From: Salinicola salarius
GTDB lineage: Bacteria > Pseudomonadota > Gammaproteobacteria > Pseudomonadales > Halomonadaceae
DNA: 64,000 bases
Assembly (NCBI RefSeq): GCF_003206135.1
Contig: NZ_PZJT01000006.1
Location: forward strand, 7,250-71,249
Direction: 5' to 3'
How positions within the stretch are numbered: position 1 is the stretch's first letter; every line of letters begins with the position of its first letter. Below the pieces are notes generated by a model, which saw nothing but the letters and a program-made list of their open reading frames with translations, did not search any database and was not told the origin of the DNA. The position numbers and the translations under genes are program-made. Of this stretch, positions 8,550-19,089 are shown piece after piece.

Positions 8550-9965
8550 ATGGAACGCATGATAAGATGGTTTGCTCCCTGGCTATTGATGGCCGTCACG
8601 TTGCTATCTTTCCAGACGGCGCAGGCCCGCGATTTGCCGGACTTCACCGGATTGGTCAAGCAGGCCGCTCCCGGCGTGGTCAACATCGCCACCACCAGTA
8701 GCGTCAGTGCGCCCAATGGGCCCTATGGTCAGCAAGACGTCCCCGAGATATTCCGCCGGTTCTTCGGTGATCAGATGCCGCCGATGCCTGGCGCGCCGCA
8801 GGGCGAGGAGGAGCGCAAGTCACTGGGCTCCGGGTTCGTCATCCGCAAGGATGGTTACATCCTGACCAACGCCCATGTGGTCAAGGATGCCGACGAGATC
8901 ATGGTGCGTCTCAACGATCGGCGGGAGCTGCCGGCCAAGCTGGTGGGCGCCGATGCGCGAACCGACGTCGCCTTGCTCAAGGTCGATGCCGACGATCTTC
9001 CCACGCTCAAGATCGGCGACTCCGATGACCTCGAAGCCGGCGAATGGGTCGCCGCCATCGGTTCTCCGTTCGGTTTCGATCATTCGGTAACGGCCGGCAT
9101 CGTCAGCGCGATCAACCGCACACTGCCGAGCGAGACCTACGTACCCTTCATCCAGACCGATGTGGCGATCAACCCGGGTAACTCCGGTGGCCCCTTGTTC
9201 AACCTCGACGGTGAAGTCGTGGGGATCAATTCGCAGATCTACACGCGTAGCGGTGGTTTCATGGGGCTGTCGTTCGCCGTGCCGATCAGCGTTGCCATGA
9301 ACGTTGCCGATCAGCTGCGCACCGAAGGTCATGTGAGCCGCGGCTGGCTGGGCGTGGTGATTCAGCCGGTATCCAAGGATCTTGCCGAATCGTTCGGGCT
9401 CGATGGCACCGAGGGAGCACTGGTTTCCGATGTCAGCGATGACAGCCCGGCACAGAAGGCGGGTCTGAAGGCCGGTGATGTCATTCTGAGCGCCGATGGG
9501 GCCGATATCGATGACTCCACGACCCTGCCGCGTCTGATTGGCCAGGTGGCGCCGGGAGACGAGGTCACTCTGCAGGTCATGCGCGACGGTGACCAGCGCA
9601 AGATCGACGTGACCGTGGGTGATTGGCCGGAGCAGATGGCGGACGATGGCTCGCCGTCCAGCGGATCTACCAATGACCAGAGCAAGCTGGGAATCGCGAT
9701 CAGCGATATCAGCGATCAGGAGAAGCAACAGCTGGACATCGACAATGGCGCCCTGGTGCGTCGCGTCGACCCGCGTGGCGCGGCGGCGGCGGCCGGCATT
9801 CAGCCTGGTGACGTCATCGTCAGTTTCGATCAGAAAGCGGTCGACAGCGCCGATCAATTGATCGATGCGGTCAAGCAGGCCGACGGCGATCGTGCCATTC
9901 CGGTGCGTATCGTCCGGGATGGAACTTCGCTGTTCGTAGCGTTGCGCTTGAAGGCCGGCGACTGA
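8550..9965 (+). CDS. mucD: Periplasmic serine protease MucD/DegP (Do family)
   Basis: HtrA-family protease and chaperone of 471 residues acting on misfolded periplasmic proteins. A signal peptide ends near residue 26 (SFQTAQA). The catalytic triad is visible as H109 (TNAHVV), D139 (RTDVALLK) and S212 (GNSGGPL). Two PDZ domains follow, at about 265-360 (RGWLGVVIQPV) and 385-470. The ribosome site AGGAG (8539-8543) is 6 bp from the ATG. It is the fourth gene of the rpoE-rseA-rseB cluster, as in pseudomonads, but the repeat element separates it. Confidence 0.93.
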   Translation: MERMIRWFAPWLLMAVTLLSFQTAQARDLPDFTGLVKQAAPGVVNIATTSSVSAPNGPYGQQDVPEIFRRFFGDQMPPMPGAPQGEEERKSLGSGFVIRKDGYILTNAHVVKDADEIMVRLNDRRELPAKLVGADARTDVALLKVDADDLPTLKIGDSDDLEAGEWVAAIGSPFGFDHSVTAGIVSAINRTLPSETYVPFIQTDVAINPGNSGGPLFNLDGEVVGINSQIYTRSGGFMGLSFAVPISVAMNVADQLRTEGHVSRGWLGVVIQPVSKDLAESFGLDGTEGALVSDVSDDSPAQKAGLKAGDVILSADGADIDDSTTLPRLIGQVAPGDEVTLQVMRDGDQRKIDVTVGDWPEQMADDGSPSSGSTNDQSKLGIAISDISDQEKQQLDIDNGALVRRVDPRGAAAAAGIQPGDVIVSFDQKAVDSADQLIDAVKQADGDRAIPVRIVRDGTSLFVALRLKAGD

Positions 9966-10002
9966 GTCGCGCCGGACGACGACAGGTCCGGGCCAGGCCC
10001 GT

Positions 10003-10031
10003 CACACAGCCTCGCTTTGCGAGGCTGTGTG
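10003..10031 (+). terminator. Strong hairpin after mucD, probable terminator
   Basis: A perfect 13-bp stem (10003-10015 with 10019-10031, arm CACACAGCCTCGC) and a 3-nt loop lie 37 bp after the mucD stop. The 3' flank (CGTTCC) is not a full U tract, so termination could be partial or the hairpin could act mainly as a 3'-end stabiliser. Confidence 0.55.
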
Positions 10032-10104
10032 CGTTCCGGTTGTCGCTGTCTTTGCCACGGCCATGTCGGTACAATGCGCCAAATTCGTAATCAACCGCGC
10101 GACT

Positions 10105-10252
10105 GGAAAACAACGGTATCTCAGTACCGGCGCGGGCGAATCGCTGCGTCGTGCGCTGCTCGGCTGCTGACCGGACCCCGCGTCATGGCCGGCGTTTCCC
10201 GCACCGCGTGTCGCGCGTTTCATCCCGCTCGACGAATCAGTTGGTGTTTTCC
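10105..10252. repeat. Degenerate copy of a dispersed repeat in the lepA leader
   Basis: The 341-bp mucD-lepA gap contains a sequence related to the element at 39872-40042: GCGAATCGCTGCGT occurs in both, and both end with a CTCGACGA...TGTTTCC-type segment. The outer ends GGAAAACA (10105-10112) and TGTTTTCC (10245-10252) are inverted. A TACAAT box at 10070-10075 just upstream is a possible lepA promoter -10, without a good -35. Confidence 0.5.
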
Positions 10253-10306
10253 TGGCTATGGCACATCGTGCGGACCGCGTGCGTACAAATTACCGGTAAG
10301 GTTTCA

Positions 10307-12124
10307 ATGGCAGACGCTGCAAGCAACGAGCAACTGAAGTTCATCCGCAACTTCTCGATCATCGCCCATATCGATCACGGCAAGTCCACGCTGGCAGACC
10401 GAATCATCCAGTTCTGCGGTGGCCTGACGGATCGTGAACTCAAGGAGCAGGTGCTCGATTCGATGGATCTCGAGCGCGAGCGCGGTATCACCATCAAGGC
10501 GCAGTCGGTCACGCTCGACTATCAGGCGCAGGACGGTCATACCTATCAGCTCAATTTCATCGACACGCCGGGGCACGTCGATTTCTCCTACGAGGTGTCG
10601 CGCTCGCTCTACGCCTGCGAGGGGGCCTTGCTCGTGGTCGATGCCGCTCAGGGTGTCGAGGCGCAGTCGGTTGCCAACTGCTACACCGCCATCGAGCAGG
10701 ATCTGGAAGTGCTTCCGGTCCTCAACAAGATGGATCTGCCGCAGGCGGATCCGGAGAAGGTGGCGCACGAGATCGAGGAGATCATCGGTCTCGATGCCCA
10801 TGACGCGGTACGGGTGTCGGCCAAGAGCGGTCTCAACATCGATCTCCTGCTGGAGCGTCTGGTACGCGATATTCCGCCGCCCAAAGGCGATCGCGAGGGC
10901 AATCTTCAGGCCCTGATCATCGATTCGTGGTTCGATAACTATCAAGGCGTCGTGTCGCTGGTGCGGCTGTTCGACGGCACCTTGAAGAAGGGCGACAAGA
11001 TCCAGATGAAGTCGACCGGTCGCGACTGGGAAGTGACCGACATCGGCTATTTCACGCCCAAGCAGAACTCCACCGGCATCCTCCGGGCCGGCGAAGTCGG
11101 CTTCGTCATCGCCGGCATCAAGGACATCCATGGTGCGCCGGTCGGGGATACCATCACCCATACCAAGACCAAGGACGTACCGCGGCTGCCGGGCTTCCAG
11201 AAAGTGAAGCCGCAGGTCTACGCCGGAATGTTCCCGGTCAGCTCCGATGATTACGAAGATTTCCGCGATGCGCTCGAGAAGCTGGCGCTCAACGATGCTT
11301 CGCTCGATTACGTGCCGGAAAACTCCGATGCGCTCGGGTTCGGCTTTCGCGTCGGCTTCCTCGGCACGCTGCACATGGAGATCGTCCAGGAGCGCCTGGA
11401 GCGCGAATACGATATCGACCTGCTGACCACGGCGCCGACGGTCAACTACGAGCTGCTGATGGACAACGGCGAGTTGCTGACCATCTCCAACCCGTCGAAG
11501 CTGCCCGACATGGCCAACGTGGCCGAGATGCGCGAGCCGATCGTGCGGGCCAGCATCCTGGTGCCGCAGGAGTATGTGGGCAACGTCATCTCCGAGTGCG
11601 TCAATCGTCGTGGCGTGCAGTTGAACATGCAGGTGCTGGGTAGCCAGATGCAGCTCGTCTACGAGTTGCCGATGGCCGAGGTCGTCATGGACTTCTTCGA
11701 TCGGCTCAAGTCGATCTCCAAGGGCTATGCCTCCCTCGACTACAGCTTCGAGCGGTTCGAGGCGGCCAAACTGGTTCGCCTGGACATTCTCATCAATGGT
11801 GATCGCGTCGATGCACTGGCGTTGATCATTCATCGCGACCACGCCCATTCCCGGGGTCGAATCCTGGTCGACAAGATGAAAGAGCTGATCCCCCGTCAGA
11901 TGTTCGACGTGGCGGTTCAGGCCGCGATCGGCGGCCATGTCGTGGCCCGTTCGACGGTCAAGGCACTGCGCAAGAACGTGACGGCCAAGTGCTACGGCGG
12001 CGACACGACGCGCAAGAAGAAACTGCTGGAGAAGCAGAAAGCCGGCAAGAAACGCATGAAGCAGGTGGGCCGTGTCGAAATCCCCCAGGATGCGTTCCTT
12101 GCCGTTCTCAAAGTGAACGAGTAG
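10307..12124 (+). CDS. lepA: Elongation factor 4 (LepA), ribosomal back-translocase
   Basis: Translational GTPase of 605 residues that acts on stalled or mistranslocated ribosomes. G-domain motifs are clear: [10 protein letters not shown] (G1), the RGITIK effector loop, DTPGHVDF (G3) and NKMDLP (G4). The unique LepA C-terminal domain follows, with [27 protein letters not shown] and [24 protein letters not shown]. The reading frame extends back to 10151, but that part reads as non-family sequence; ATG 10307 with TAAGG (10297-10301) gives the normal N-terminus ([21 protein letters not shown]). lepB follows by 11 bp. Confidence 0.96.
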   Translation: MADAASNEQLKFIRNFSIIAHIDHGKSTLADRIIQFCGGLTDRELKEQVLDSMDLERERGITIKAQSVTLDYQAQDGHTYQLNFIDTPGHVDFSYEVSRSLYACEGALLVVDAAQGVEAQSVANCYTAIEQDLEVLPVLNKMDLPQADPEKVAHEIEEIIGLDAHDAVRVSAKSGLNIDLLLERLVRDIPPPKGDREGNLQALIIDSWFDNYQGVVSLVRLFDGTLKKGDKIQMKSTGRDWEVTDIGYFTPKQNSTGILRAGEVGFVIAGIKDIHGAPVGDTITHTKTKDVPRLPGFQKVKPQVYAGMFPVSSDDYEDFRDALEKLALNDASLDYVPENSDALGFGFRVGFLGTLHMEIVQERLEREYDIDLLTTAPTVNYELLMDNGELLTISNPSKLPDMANVAEMREPIVRASILVPQEYVGNVISECVNRRGVQLNMQVLGSQMQLVYELPMAEVVMDFFDRLKSISKGYASLDYSFERFEAAKLVRLDILINGDRVDALALIIHRDHAHSRGRILVDKMKELIPRQMFDVAVQAAIGGHVVARSTVKALRKNVTAKCYGGDTTRKKKLLEKQKAGKKRMKQVGRVEIPQDAFLAVLKVNE

Positions 12125-12135
12125 GAAAACACCTC

Positions 12136-12924
12136 ATGGATTTTTCGTTGTTACTGGTGCTGGCTGTCGCCATCACGGGGCTCGTCTGGTTGCTCGACAG
12201 CCTGTTCTGGCGACGCTCGCGTCACCAGCGCCAGCAGGCCGCCGCAGAGACACAGGGCGGCGAAAAGTCGGTCGACTACAAGGATCCCTGGCCGGTCGAC
12301 TACGCCCGCTCCTTTTTCCCCGTGTTGCTGGTCGTCCTGGTGCTGCGCAGCTTCGTGATCGAGCCGTTCCAGATCCCTTCGGGCTCGATGCGGCCGACAC
12401 TCGAGGTCGGCGATTTCATCCTGGTCAACAAGTTCAGCTACGGTCTCCGCCTGCCGGTCGTCAACACCGAAATCTTGGATATCGGTGAGCCGGAGCGCGG
12501 CGATGTCATGGTCTTCCGTTTCCCGCAGGATCCGTCGGTCAATTTCATCAAGCGCGTCATTGGCCTGCCGGGGGATCACATTCGCTACGAAAACAAGCAG
12601 CTCTACGTCAATGGCAAGCCGGTGCCCAAGTCGATGACCGATCCCGACCCGGCAGAAGCACCGGGCGAAGAACTGTTCGAGGAGCACCTCGGTGACGTCG
12701 AGCACAGTATCTTCAACAATCCCCAGAGCCCCGGGCCCCAGATGCGGGAGATCGTCGTTCCCGATCACGAGTATTTCATGATGGGCGACAACCGCGACCA
12801 CTCCAACGACAGCCGTTACTGGGGTTTCGTCCCGGAAAAGAACATCGTCGGCAAGGCGTTTGCGGTCTGGATGCACTGGGATGGTGGATTGCCTAGCTTC
12901 AGCACGGTACGCCAGATAAACTGA
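12136..12924 (+). CDS. lepB: Signal peptidase I
   Basis: Membrane-bound leader peptidase of 262 residues that removes signal peptides from secreted preproteins. Two N-terminal membrane segments are visible (about 4-22 and 60-76). The catalytic Ser84 lies in IPSGSMRPTL and the general-base Lys139 in NFIKRVIGLPGD, 55 residues apart as in E. coli. The C-terminal box GDNRDHSNDSRYWGFVP is intact. ATG 12136 is chosen over upstream in-frame codons because it starts the first membrane segment; TAGGA upstream overlaps the lepA stop. lepA-lepB order is conserved in gammaproteobacteria. Confidence 0.95.
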   Translation: MDFSLLLVLAVAITGLVWLLDSLFWRRSRHQRQQAAAETQGGEKSVDYKDPWPVDYARSFFPVLLVVLVLRSFVIEPFQIPSGSMRPTLEVGDFILVNKFSYGLRLPVVNTEILDIGEPERGDVMVFRFPQDPSVNFIKRVIGLPGDHIRYENKQLYVNGKPVPKSMTDPDPAEAPGEELFEEHLGDVEHSIFNNPQSPGPQMREIVVPDHEYFMMGDNRDHSNDSRYWGFVPEKNIVGKAFAVWMHWDGGLPSFSTVRQIN

Positions 12925-13022
12925 TTCTTATATAGCTGGTGAATTCAAGCGTGTCGGCCGCCGGCTCTGGCTGCGGAACCATGACGGTCCCGTTCTTTAA
13001 GCAGCGGCAAGACACGCAACTC

Positions 13023-13059
13023 GCAAAGCGGGCGACGGGCTATCCCGCGCCCGCTTTGC
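13023..13059 (+). promoter_or_regulatory. Long hairpin in the rnc leader
   Basis: Within the 186-bp lepB-rnc gap, GCAAAGCGGGCG (13023-13034) pairs perfectly with 13048-13059, and CGGG/CCCG (13036-13039 with 13044-13047) extends it past a single bulged A. The loop is CTAT. Its 5' flank is CT and its 3' flank has no U tract. Two imperfect 17-bp direct repeats (13060-13076 and 13082-13098) follow, just before the rnc start. E. coli RNase III cuts a stem in its own leader, so this is a natural candidate for autoregulation. Confidence 0.5.
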
Positions 13060-13110
13060 TTCAAAGACAACGATTCTTTGTTTCAAAGATAACGACTCAA
13101 TGGGAATGAC

Positions 13111-13806
13111 GTGAGTGATCCTCTGCAAGGCTTCAGCCGCCGAATTGGCCACGACTTTCGTGATCCGGCGCTGCTGGAACTGGCGCTGACGCACCGCAGC
13201 GTCGGCGGCGCCAATAATGAACGGCTCGAGTTTCTGGGCGACTCGATCGTCAATTTCGTGATCGGCGAGGCGCTGTTCAAGCGCTTTCCGGCCGCGCGGG
13301 AAGGGCAGTTGTCCCGCCTGCGAGCCGGGCTGGTCAAGGGGCAGACGCTGGCCGTGGTGGCGCGGGAATTCGACCTGGGCGAGTGTCTCAGGCTGGGGTC
13401 CGGCGAGATGAAGAGCGGCGGTCATCGGCGCGATTCGATCCTGGCCGATGCGCTGGAAGGGGTGATCGGGGCGATCTATCTCGATGCCGGCATGGACGTG
13501 GCGCGCAGTCGCGTACTGGCCTGGTTCGGGACCCGTCTGGAAGCGATCGACCTGCACAATACGCAGAAGGATCCCAAGACGCGCCTGCAGGAGTTTCTGC
13601 AGTCACGTCAGCAGGCACTGCCGCGCTATGAAGTGATCTCGGTGGAAGGCGAGGCTCATGCCCAGACCTTCAGCGTCGAGTGTCACGTGGCCATGCTGGG
13701 CGAGTCACCGACGCTGGGAGAGGGGACGAGCCGACGTTTTGCCGAACAGCAGGCCGCTGAGCTTGCGTTGTCCAAACTCGAACCATCAAAGGGCAAACGC
13801 CAATGA
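13111..13806 (+). CDS. rnc: Ribonuclease III
   Basis: Double-strand-specific endoribonuclease of 231 residues that processes rRNA precursors and mRNA. The signature [15 protein letters not shown] (36-50) contains the catalytic Asp44, and the second acidic site lies in [15 protein letters not shown]. The double-stranded RNA-binding domain occupies about 155-225 ([23 protein letters not shown]). The start is GTG, preceded by GGGA at 13102. Its stop overlaps the era start by ATGA. A long hairpin precedes the gene. Confidence 0.95.
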   Translation: MSDPLQGFSRRIGHDFRDPALLELALTHRSVGGANNERLEFLGDSIVNFVIGEALFKRFPAAREGQLSRLRAGLVKGQTLAVVAREFDLGECLRLGSGEMKSGGHRRDSILADALEGVIGAIYLDAGMDVARSRVLAWFGTRLEAIDLHNTQKDPKTRLQEFLQSRQQALPRYEVISVEGEAHAQTFSVECHVAMLGESPTLGEGTSRRFAEQQAAELALSKLEPSKGKRQ

Positions 13807-14702
13807 CACAGAGCTGTGGTTTCGTCGCTATCGTCGGGCGTCCCAACGTGGGTAAATCGACCCTGATGAACCGCATCCTGGGGCAGAAGATTTCCATCAC
13901 CTCGCGGCGTCCGCAAACGACACGCCACCAGGTGATGGGCATCAAGACAGTAGATGAAGCGCAATTCATCTACGTCGATACGCCCGGTATCCATCTGCAG
14001 ACCCGCGATCGCAACAAGGCGATCAATCGCTTCATGAACCAGGCTGCGTCACAGGCGCTCCGCGATGTCGATTGCGTCGTGTTTCTGGTCGATCGCACGC
14101 GCTGGACGGAAGAGGATCAGGTCGTTCTCGACAAGCTCACCCACGTCGAGGCGCCGGTGATTCTGGCGGTCAACAAGGTCGACTGGCTCGAGGACAAGAC
14201 GACGTTGCTGCCGTGGCTGGAGTCACTTTCCGCCAGGCGTGAATTTGCCGCGATCCTGCCGATCTCCGCCAAGCACGGAACCAACGTGCCGGAACTCGAA
14301 GGCGAAGTCGGCAAGCGCCTGCCCGAAGGCGTGCACTACTTCCCGGACGATCAGATCACCGACAAGAGCCAGCGCTTCCTGGCTGCCGAGCTGGTCCGCG
14401 AAAAGGTCATGCGCCAGTTGGGCGACGAGCTTCCCTACCAGATGACCGTCGAGATCGAGGAGTTTCGCGACGAAGGCAAGGTCATCCATATCAGCGCATT
14501 GATGCTGGTCGAGCGCCAGGGCCAGAAGAAGATCCTGATCGGCGACAAGGGAGAGCGGATCAAGAAGATCGGCATCGAGGCGCGCCAGGAGATGGAGCGA
14601 GCCTTCGACAGCAAGGTCATGCTCAACCTGTGGGTCAAGGTCAAACGCGGCTGGTCGGACGACGATCGAGCGCTCAAGAGCCTGGGCTACGACCTCGATT
14701 GA
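13803..14702 (+). CDS. era: GTPase Era
   Basis: Essential GTPase of 299 residues binding 16S rRNA during 30S assembly. G1 is GRPNVGKST (12-20), G3 is DTPGIH, G4 is NKVD. The C-terminal KH domain contains [22 protein letters not shown]. The ATG overlaps the rnc stop (ATGA), so translation is probably coupled. recO follows by 5 bp. Confidence 0.96.
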   Translation: MTQSCGFVAIVGRPNVGKSTLMNRILGQKISITSRRPQTTRHQVMGIKTVDEAQFIYVDTPGIHLQTRDRNKAINRFMNQAASQALRDVDCVVFLVDRTRWTEEDQVVLDKLTHVEAPVILAVNKVDWLEDKTTLLPWLESLSARREFAAILPISAKHGTNVPELEGEVGKRLPEGVHYFPDDQITDKSQRFLAAELVREKVMRQLGDELPYQMTVEIEEFRDEGKVIHISALMLVERQGQKKILIGDKGERIKKIGIEARQEMERAFDSKVMLNLWVKVKRGWSDDDRALKSLGYDLD

Positions 14703-14707
14703 GCGGC

Positions 14708-15421
14708 ATGCAACCTCAGCCGGCCTATCTGCTGCACAAGCGGGCTTATCGGGAAACCAGCGCGCTGGTCGATGTCATTACGCTGGAACATGGTCACGTG
14801 CGGGCGGTGGCACAAGGCGTGCAGCGCGCGGGGAGCAAATCCCGGGCCAAGCTGCAGCCATTCGCGCCCCTGCACCTGACCTGGGTCGGGGATGGCGATC
14901 TCAAGCGCCTGCGCATGATGGAAACCACGCAGAGCGCAGTGCTGCTGGCCGGCGAGGGGCTGCTTTGCGGGCTGTATGCCAACGAGCTGCTGACGCGAGC
15001 GCTGCCGGTGGGGCTGCCCGCGGCGGACGTGTTCGCCATCTATGCCTGGGCGATCGAGCGGCTGACGCGGCCGGCCGAGCGCGCGACCAGCCTCAGGCGT
15101 CTCGAGATCACGCTGCTGGAAACACTGGACGCCGAGCCGGTATTTCTCGACCTCGAGGATCGGCCGCTCGATCCCGCCACGCATTATACCTACCTGCCCG
15201 ATAATCGCCGATTCATGCCGATCGCGGCCCAGCAGCCCGGCTGGGATGGTCGCAGCCTCAAGCTGCTGGCACGGGGTGACTGGGACGTGCCGGGGCTGGC
15301 GGGCTTGAGCAAGGCACTGACCCGTGCCGCCCTGGCGCCGCTGATCGGCAATCAGCCACTGCGTTCCCGGGAGCTGATGCAGCGCCTCAATCAGCGCCGC
15401 CGTCAGGGCAGTGATACCTGA
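14708..15421 (+). CDS. recO: DNA repair protein RecO
   Basis: Recombination mediator of 237 residues that loads RecA with RecR and RecF. The N-terminal OB fold reads [49 protein letters not shown], typical of RecO. The helical C-terminal half includes [15 protein letters not shown]. The zinc cysteines found in some RecO proteins are absent, as in E. coli. ATG 14708, 5 bp after era, gives the family N-terminus; the frame's upstream extension is shadow sequence. Confidence 0.92.
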   Translation: MQPQPAYLLHKRAYRETSALVDVITLEHGHVRAVAQGVQRAGSKSRAKLQPFAPLHLTWVGDGDLKRLRMMETTQSAVLLAGEGLLCGLYANELLTRALPVGLPAADVFAIYAWAIERLTRPAERATSLRRLEITLLETLDAEPVFLDLEDRPLDPATHYTYLPDNRRFMPIAAQQPGWDGRSLKLLARGDWDVPGLAGLSKALTRAALAPLIGNQPLRSRELMQRLNQRRRQGSDT

Positions 15422-15497
15422 TACGGCGACGCCGAATTCGCAATCCCGCCGCGACGACGTTTTCACCACGGCTTATTACATCAAGGAGTTCGAGTCC

Positions 15498-16283
15498 ATG
15501 ATCGCCACTCGTATTCAACTGGGGGTCAATATCGACCATGTCGCGACGCTGCGTCAGGCGCGCGGCACTCGCTATCCCGACCCGGTCCAGGCCGCGCTGC
15601 TGGCCGAGGAGGCCGGTGCCGATGGCATTACCCTGCATCTGCGCGAAGATCGGCGCCATATCCAGGAGCGTGACGTCGAGCTGATCGCCGCCGTGCTCAA
15701 CACGCGCATGAACCTGGAAATGGCGGTCACCGAGGAGATGGTCGCCCTGGCCGAGCGGTTGCAACCCGCCGACGTCTGCCTGGTGCCGGAAAAGCGGGAA
15801 GAGTTGACCACTGAAGGCGGGCTTGATGTCGTGGGCGGTCGCGATGCCATCGCCAGCGCCTGTCGTCGGCTCGAGGCGGCAGGGTGTCGGGTTTCGCTAT
15901 TCATCGATCCCGAGCCGGCACAGATTCAGGCGGCGTTCGAGGTCGGCGCCCCGGTCGTCGAGCTGCACACCGGTGGCTATGCGAAAGCCAGCGGCGAGGC
16001 GCAGCGCCTCGAGTACGAACGACTGACCGCGGCGGCGGAATTCGCCGACGAACTGGGCCTGGTGGTGAACGCCGGGCACGGCCTGCACTATCACAACGTC
16101 GAGGCGATTGCGGCGATTCCCGGCATCCACGAGCTCAACATTGGCCATGCGATCATTGCGCGAGCGCTGTTCGTCGGGCTCAAGGAGGCCGTGGCGGAAA
16201 TGAAACGGCTGATGGTGGCCGGCCAGGAGTCGGGGCTCGTCGCCCAGATCGAATCCTTCGACCACGACCACGACCACGCATAA
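15498..16283 (+). CDS. pdxJ: Pyridoxine 5'-phosphate synthase
   Basis: Last enzyme of the DXP-dependent vitamin B6 pathway, joining 3-amino-2-oxopropyl phosphate and deoxyxylulose phosphate. The 261-residue TIM barrel shows [37 protein letters not shown] and [17 protein letters not shown]. It is about 18 residues longer than E. coli PdxJ because of a tail ending [14 protein letters not shown] (15483-15488) lies 9 bp before ATG 15498. It is last in the lepA-lepB-rnc-era-recO-pdxJ run, and ends 5 bp from the stop of barA on the other strand. Confidence 0.95.
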   Translation: MIATRIQLGVNIDHVATLRQARGTRYPDPVQAALLAEEAGADGITLHLREDRRHIQERDVELIAAVLNTRMNLEMAVTEEMVALAERLQPADVCLVPEKREELTTEGGLDVVGGRDAIASACRRLEAAGCRVSLFIDPEPAQIQAAFEVGAPVVELHTGGYAKASGEAQRLEYERLTAAAEFADELGLVVNAGHGLHYHNVEAIAAIPGIHELNIGHAIIARALFVGLKEAVAEMKRLMVAGQESGLVAQIESFDHDHDHA

Positions 16284-16288
16284 ACGGG

Positions 16289-18793
16289 TCAATGAATGTT
16301 CGTGGCTGTCTGGTCGTCGGCCCAGATGACCAGGCGGTCGCAAGCGGTCATCACTTCACGAAATGCTTCGCCACACGCGTCCAGCGGGTGTCGGCGAGCG
16401 CGGCTCTCCAATGTCTCGCAAGCCGCGGCCAGCTGGAGCGCGCCACAGTAGCAGCAACCGCCGCCGAGCTGGTGGGCAATTTCGGCAAGCTGCTCGGTAT
16501 CGCGGTGGTGCCATGCCGCGTTCAGTTCGCGTCGATATCTGGGCAAGTCTGCGATCAGCAATGCCAGCATTTCTTCGGCGAGCACCTCGCGATCGCCATT
16601 GATCCGGCGGGCCTGGGCCTTGTCGACGACCGGCAGGTCGCCCGCGTGCAAGGGGGGTGGCGTTCGGGGGACATCTGTATCTGACGCCGAGAGCATCTGT
16701 TGCGAGGGCGAGGGCGAGGGCGGGGGCAGGGGCATCGTCAGGTACCGCGCCAGCACGCTTCTCAGCAGACTTTCTTCCAGCGGCTTGATCAGTATCTCGT
16801 CGATATCGTCCGTCGATCGGCCTCGTTGGTGCGCGTTCGGTTCGGCGGTCATGGCGATGACGGGCTTGCCCTCCCATTCCCGATTCGATCGTCGTAGACG
16901 ATGGGTCGCTTCGAAGCCGCTGGCATCGGGCAAATGCAGATCCACCAGTACCAGATCGATGGTGAGTTCCGAGGCAAGGGCAACGGCCTCGGCGGCGTTA
17001 CGCGCCGCCACGACTTCCGCGCCGATGGCGGTAAGTACCGTATCGAGATAATGCTGCGACACCTCGTCATCATCGATGACCAGCACTCGAGGGCGCGGGG
17101 GGAAATCCCGCTGACGATGCTCGGCAAGCATCCTGGCCAGGGCTCGCCCCAGGCTGTATCGGGATATCGGCAGTCGGAGAATGGTGCTTCCTTCCGGCAG
17201 GCGCCAGGTTATCGGCCGCGTCGGGGCGAGGTTGGCCATCAGCAGACAAGGGCGACGCATGGCATCGAAGCGCTGTTGCCAGATTCGGTGGGCCTCGGGC
17301 TCGAGAGCCTTCTCATCGATGCCGATGATCGATAGCTGACTCGTGTCACCCGTCGCGCTCAAGGAATCCGGTTCGCTCAGTGATTTCGGGCGTGCACGCC
17401 AGCGTTTGAGCGCATAGTCGAGCCTATACGCCAGCCGGGCATGGGGTTGCCATATCGCGATCTCCGCGCCTTCCAGATCGAATTCCGCAGGGCGAACATA
17501 GGGCTCGCAGGCCTCCAGTCCGATGCTGGCGATGACCGTGTTGCCCTTGCCCGAACGGGCCCCCAGGGCCAGCGACCCGTTCATCTCCGCTGCCAGCCGC
17601 TGGCAGATCGCGATACCCATGCCGGTTTTGCCATCGACTGCCTTGGCTCGCCCTCTTTCGAGCGCTCGCTTCAGGCGCTGTCGATGTGATGGATCGCGGC
17701 TGCCGCCATCGCTGACACTCAAGCGCAAGCGGACCGCGCTACCTTCACGGCTCTCGAGAACGACGCGAATGACGATATCGCCTTCCTCGCCGTACTTGAT
17801 GGCATTGTTGATCAGATTGGTCAGCAGTTGGCGGATGCCGATGTCGGCACCGACGAGGCGAGGGGGAACGTCGTCATAGACGGTAGCCAGCAAGGTCATG
17901 CGCTTCGCTTGCGCCAACGGTGTCTGCAGACACAGGATTTCCCAGAGCACCTCTGAAATATCGAACACATTATCTGCCCGACCGCGATTGTCTCCCAGCA
18001 CATGATCGACGGTATCGAGCAGCCCGGTGGAAGCCAGATGAATGTGGCGCAGCCATTCCCGCTGCTGCGCATCGAGAGGACTGTTCTCCAGCAGGCGGCA
18101 GAACCCCAGCACCCCGGACAGCGGCGCGCGGAGCTCATGACTCACATAGGCAAGATCGTCGTCCGCGCTCACTGCCGATGCGTGAGCCAGCGATGACGCC
18201 GGGAAAAGCGGCGATCTGGTATCGGATGCCGTGCGGCCACGCCTCGTACGACCAAGATGGCGTGATCGCCGCCAGGTCAGCGCCAGCGCGAATAGTGGCA
18301 CCAGTGCCAGCAGCGACATCCAGGGGCCGAAGAAAGGGCGGTCAGGGACGGCGCTGGCACGCAGAGGATCGAGACTCAGATCCAGCCAGTAGCGGTGCGA
18401 TGACTGCGGGACAACGAAGGTCTCCAGAGGCTGTATCCAGCGCTGGATCCCTTCGTGATTCCCGGTGTGCAATGCCGAAGGAAGCGCCTCCAATGGCATG
18501 GAAGAAGGAATCGCCCCCGTGAAATCCCGAACGTTACCGCTTTCATCCCGCAGGGTGGCGTTGACGATCGCCGGATCGCTGGTCAGGCGGGCCAGCAGCT
18601 CATGCACCCGAGCCATGTCCTCGTTCTGCGCGGCCTCGGCCAGCGACGGCGTGAAGACACGATTGATGCTTTGCAGTCGCCGAGACAGCATCTGATCGTT
18701 GGCACGGCGCCATTCCCAGGCGTGCCACCCGGCCAAGCCGAGCAACAGCGAAGAAAATAGTAGGAAAAAAATGACCAGCCAGCGTGAAATCAT
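16289..18793 (-). CDS. barA: Hybrid sensor histidine kinase BarA/GacS
   Basis: Tripartite sensor kinase of 834 residues that feeds a phosphorelay to a UvrY/GacA regulator (not in this window). Order: membrane segment 5-23, periplasmic loop, second membrane segment about 157-174, H-box VSHELRAPLSG with H219, N-box NLINNAIKYGE (around 327-337), G-box GKTGMGIAICQ, a region 440-560 resembling a degenerate receiver, a true receiver with phosphorylatable D618 (LVLVDLHLPD), a Pro/Ser linker, and an Hpt domain with H774. The Hpt segment AHQLGGGCCYCGALQLAAACE closely resembles BarA. No clear HAMP domain is seen. It is divergent from cysM, as gacS is in pseudomonads. Confidence 0.9.
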   Translation of the reverse strand: MISRWLVIFFLLFSSLLLGLAGWHAWEWRRANDQMLSRRLQSINRVFTPSLAEAAQNEDMARVHELLARLTSDPAIVNATLRDESGNVRDFTGAIPSSMPLEALPSALHTGNHEGIQRWIQPLETFVVPQSSHRYWLDLSLDPLRASAVPDRPFFGPWMSLLALVPLFALALTWRRSRHLGRTRRGRTASDTRSPLFPASSLAHASAVSADDDLAYVSHELRAPLSGVLGFCRLLENSPLDAQQREWLRHIHLASTGLLDTVDHVLGDNRGRADNVFDISEVLWEILCLQTPLAQAKRMTLLATVYDDVPPRLVGADIGIRQLLTNLINNAIKYGEEGDIVIRVVLESREGSAVRLRLSVSDGGSRDPSHRQRLKRALERGRAKAVDGKTGMGIAICQRLAAEMNGSLALGARSGKGNTVIASIGLEACEPYVRPAEFDLEGAEIAIWQPHARLAYRLDYALKRWRARPKSLSEPDSLSATGDTSQLSIIGIDEKALEPEAHRIWQQRFDAMRRPCLLMANLAPTRPITWRLPEGSTILRLPISRYSLGRALARMLAEHRQRDFPPRPRVLVIDDDEVSQHYLDTVLTAIGAEVVAARNAAEAVALASELTIDLVLVDLHLPDASGFEATHRLRRSNREWEGKPVIAMTAEPNAHQRGRSTDDIDEILIKPLEESLLRSVLARYLTMPLPPPSPSPSQQMLSASDTDVPRTPPPLHAGDLPVVDKAQARRINGDREVLAEEMLALLIADLPRYRRELNAAWHHRDTEQLAEIAHQLGGGCCYCGALQLAAACETLESRARRHPLDACGEAFREVMTACDRLVIWADDQTATNIH

Positions 18794-19089
18794 TAAACCC
18801 TGCAGCTATTGCGTTTCCATCAAGTTTATCGGCGAAGGCCCGAAAAACCATAGCCCTGCCAGTGATTCGAACCTGCCGTGCCATGAGGCGATGCCATAAA
18901 AAGGATCGCCCATCATTGAATCAGGGCGCGAGACCGGCACACGAGTCGTTGCCGTGTCCTGGATGATCGCTGTCATGTCCCCCGCTGGCTTCGATATACT
19001 ATTACCATTCCATTTACCGTTCTCGGCCGGCCGTTTTCTTCGTCGGTCTGGCCTTGAACCGTACAAGCTCTGGCTCCAGGAACTTTTCT

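Noticed and set aside
16679..16735. G-rich run in barA as a regulatory or quadruplex structure
   Set aside because: It encodes the Pro/Ser linker between the receiver and Hpt domains, which explains its composition.
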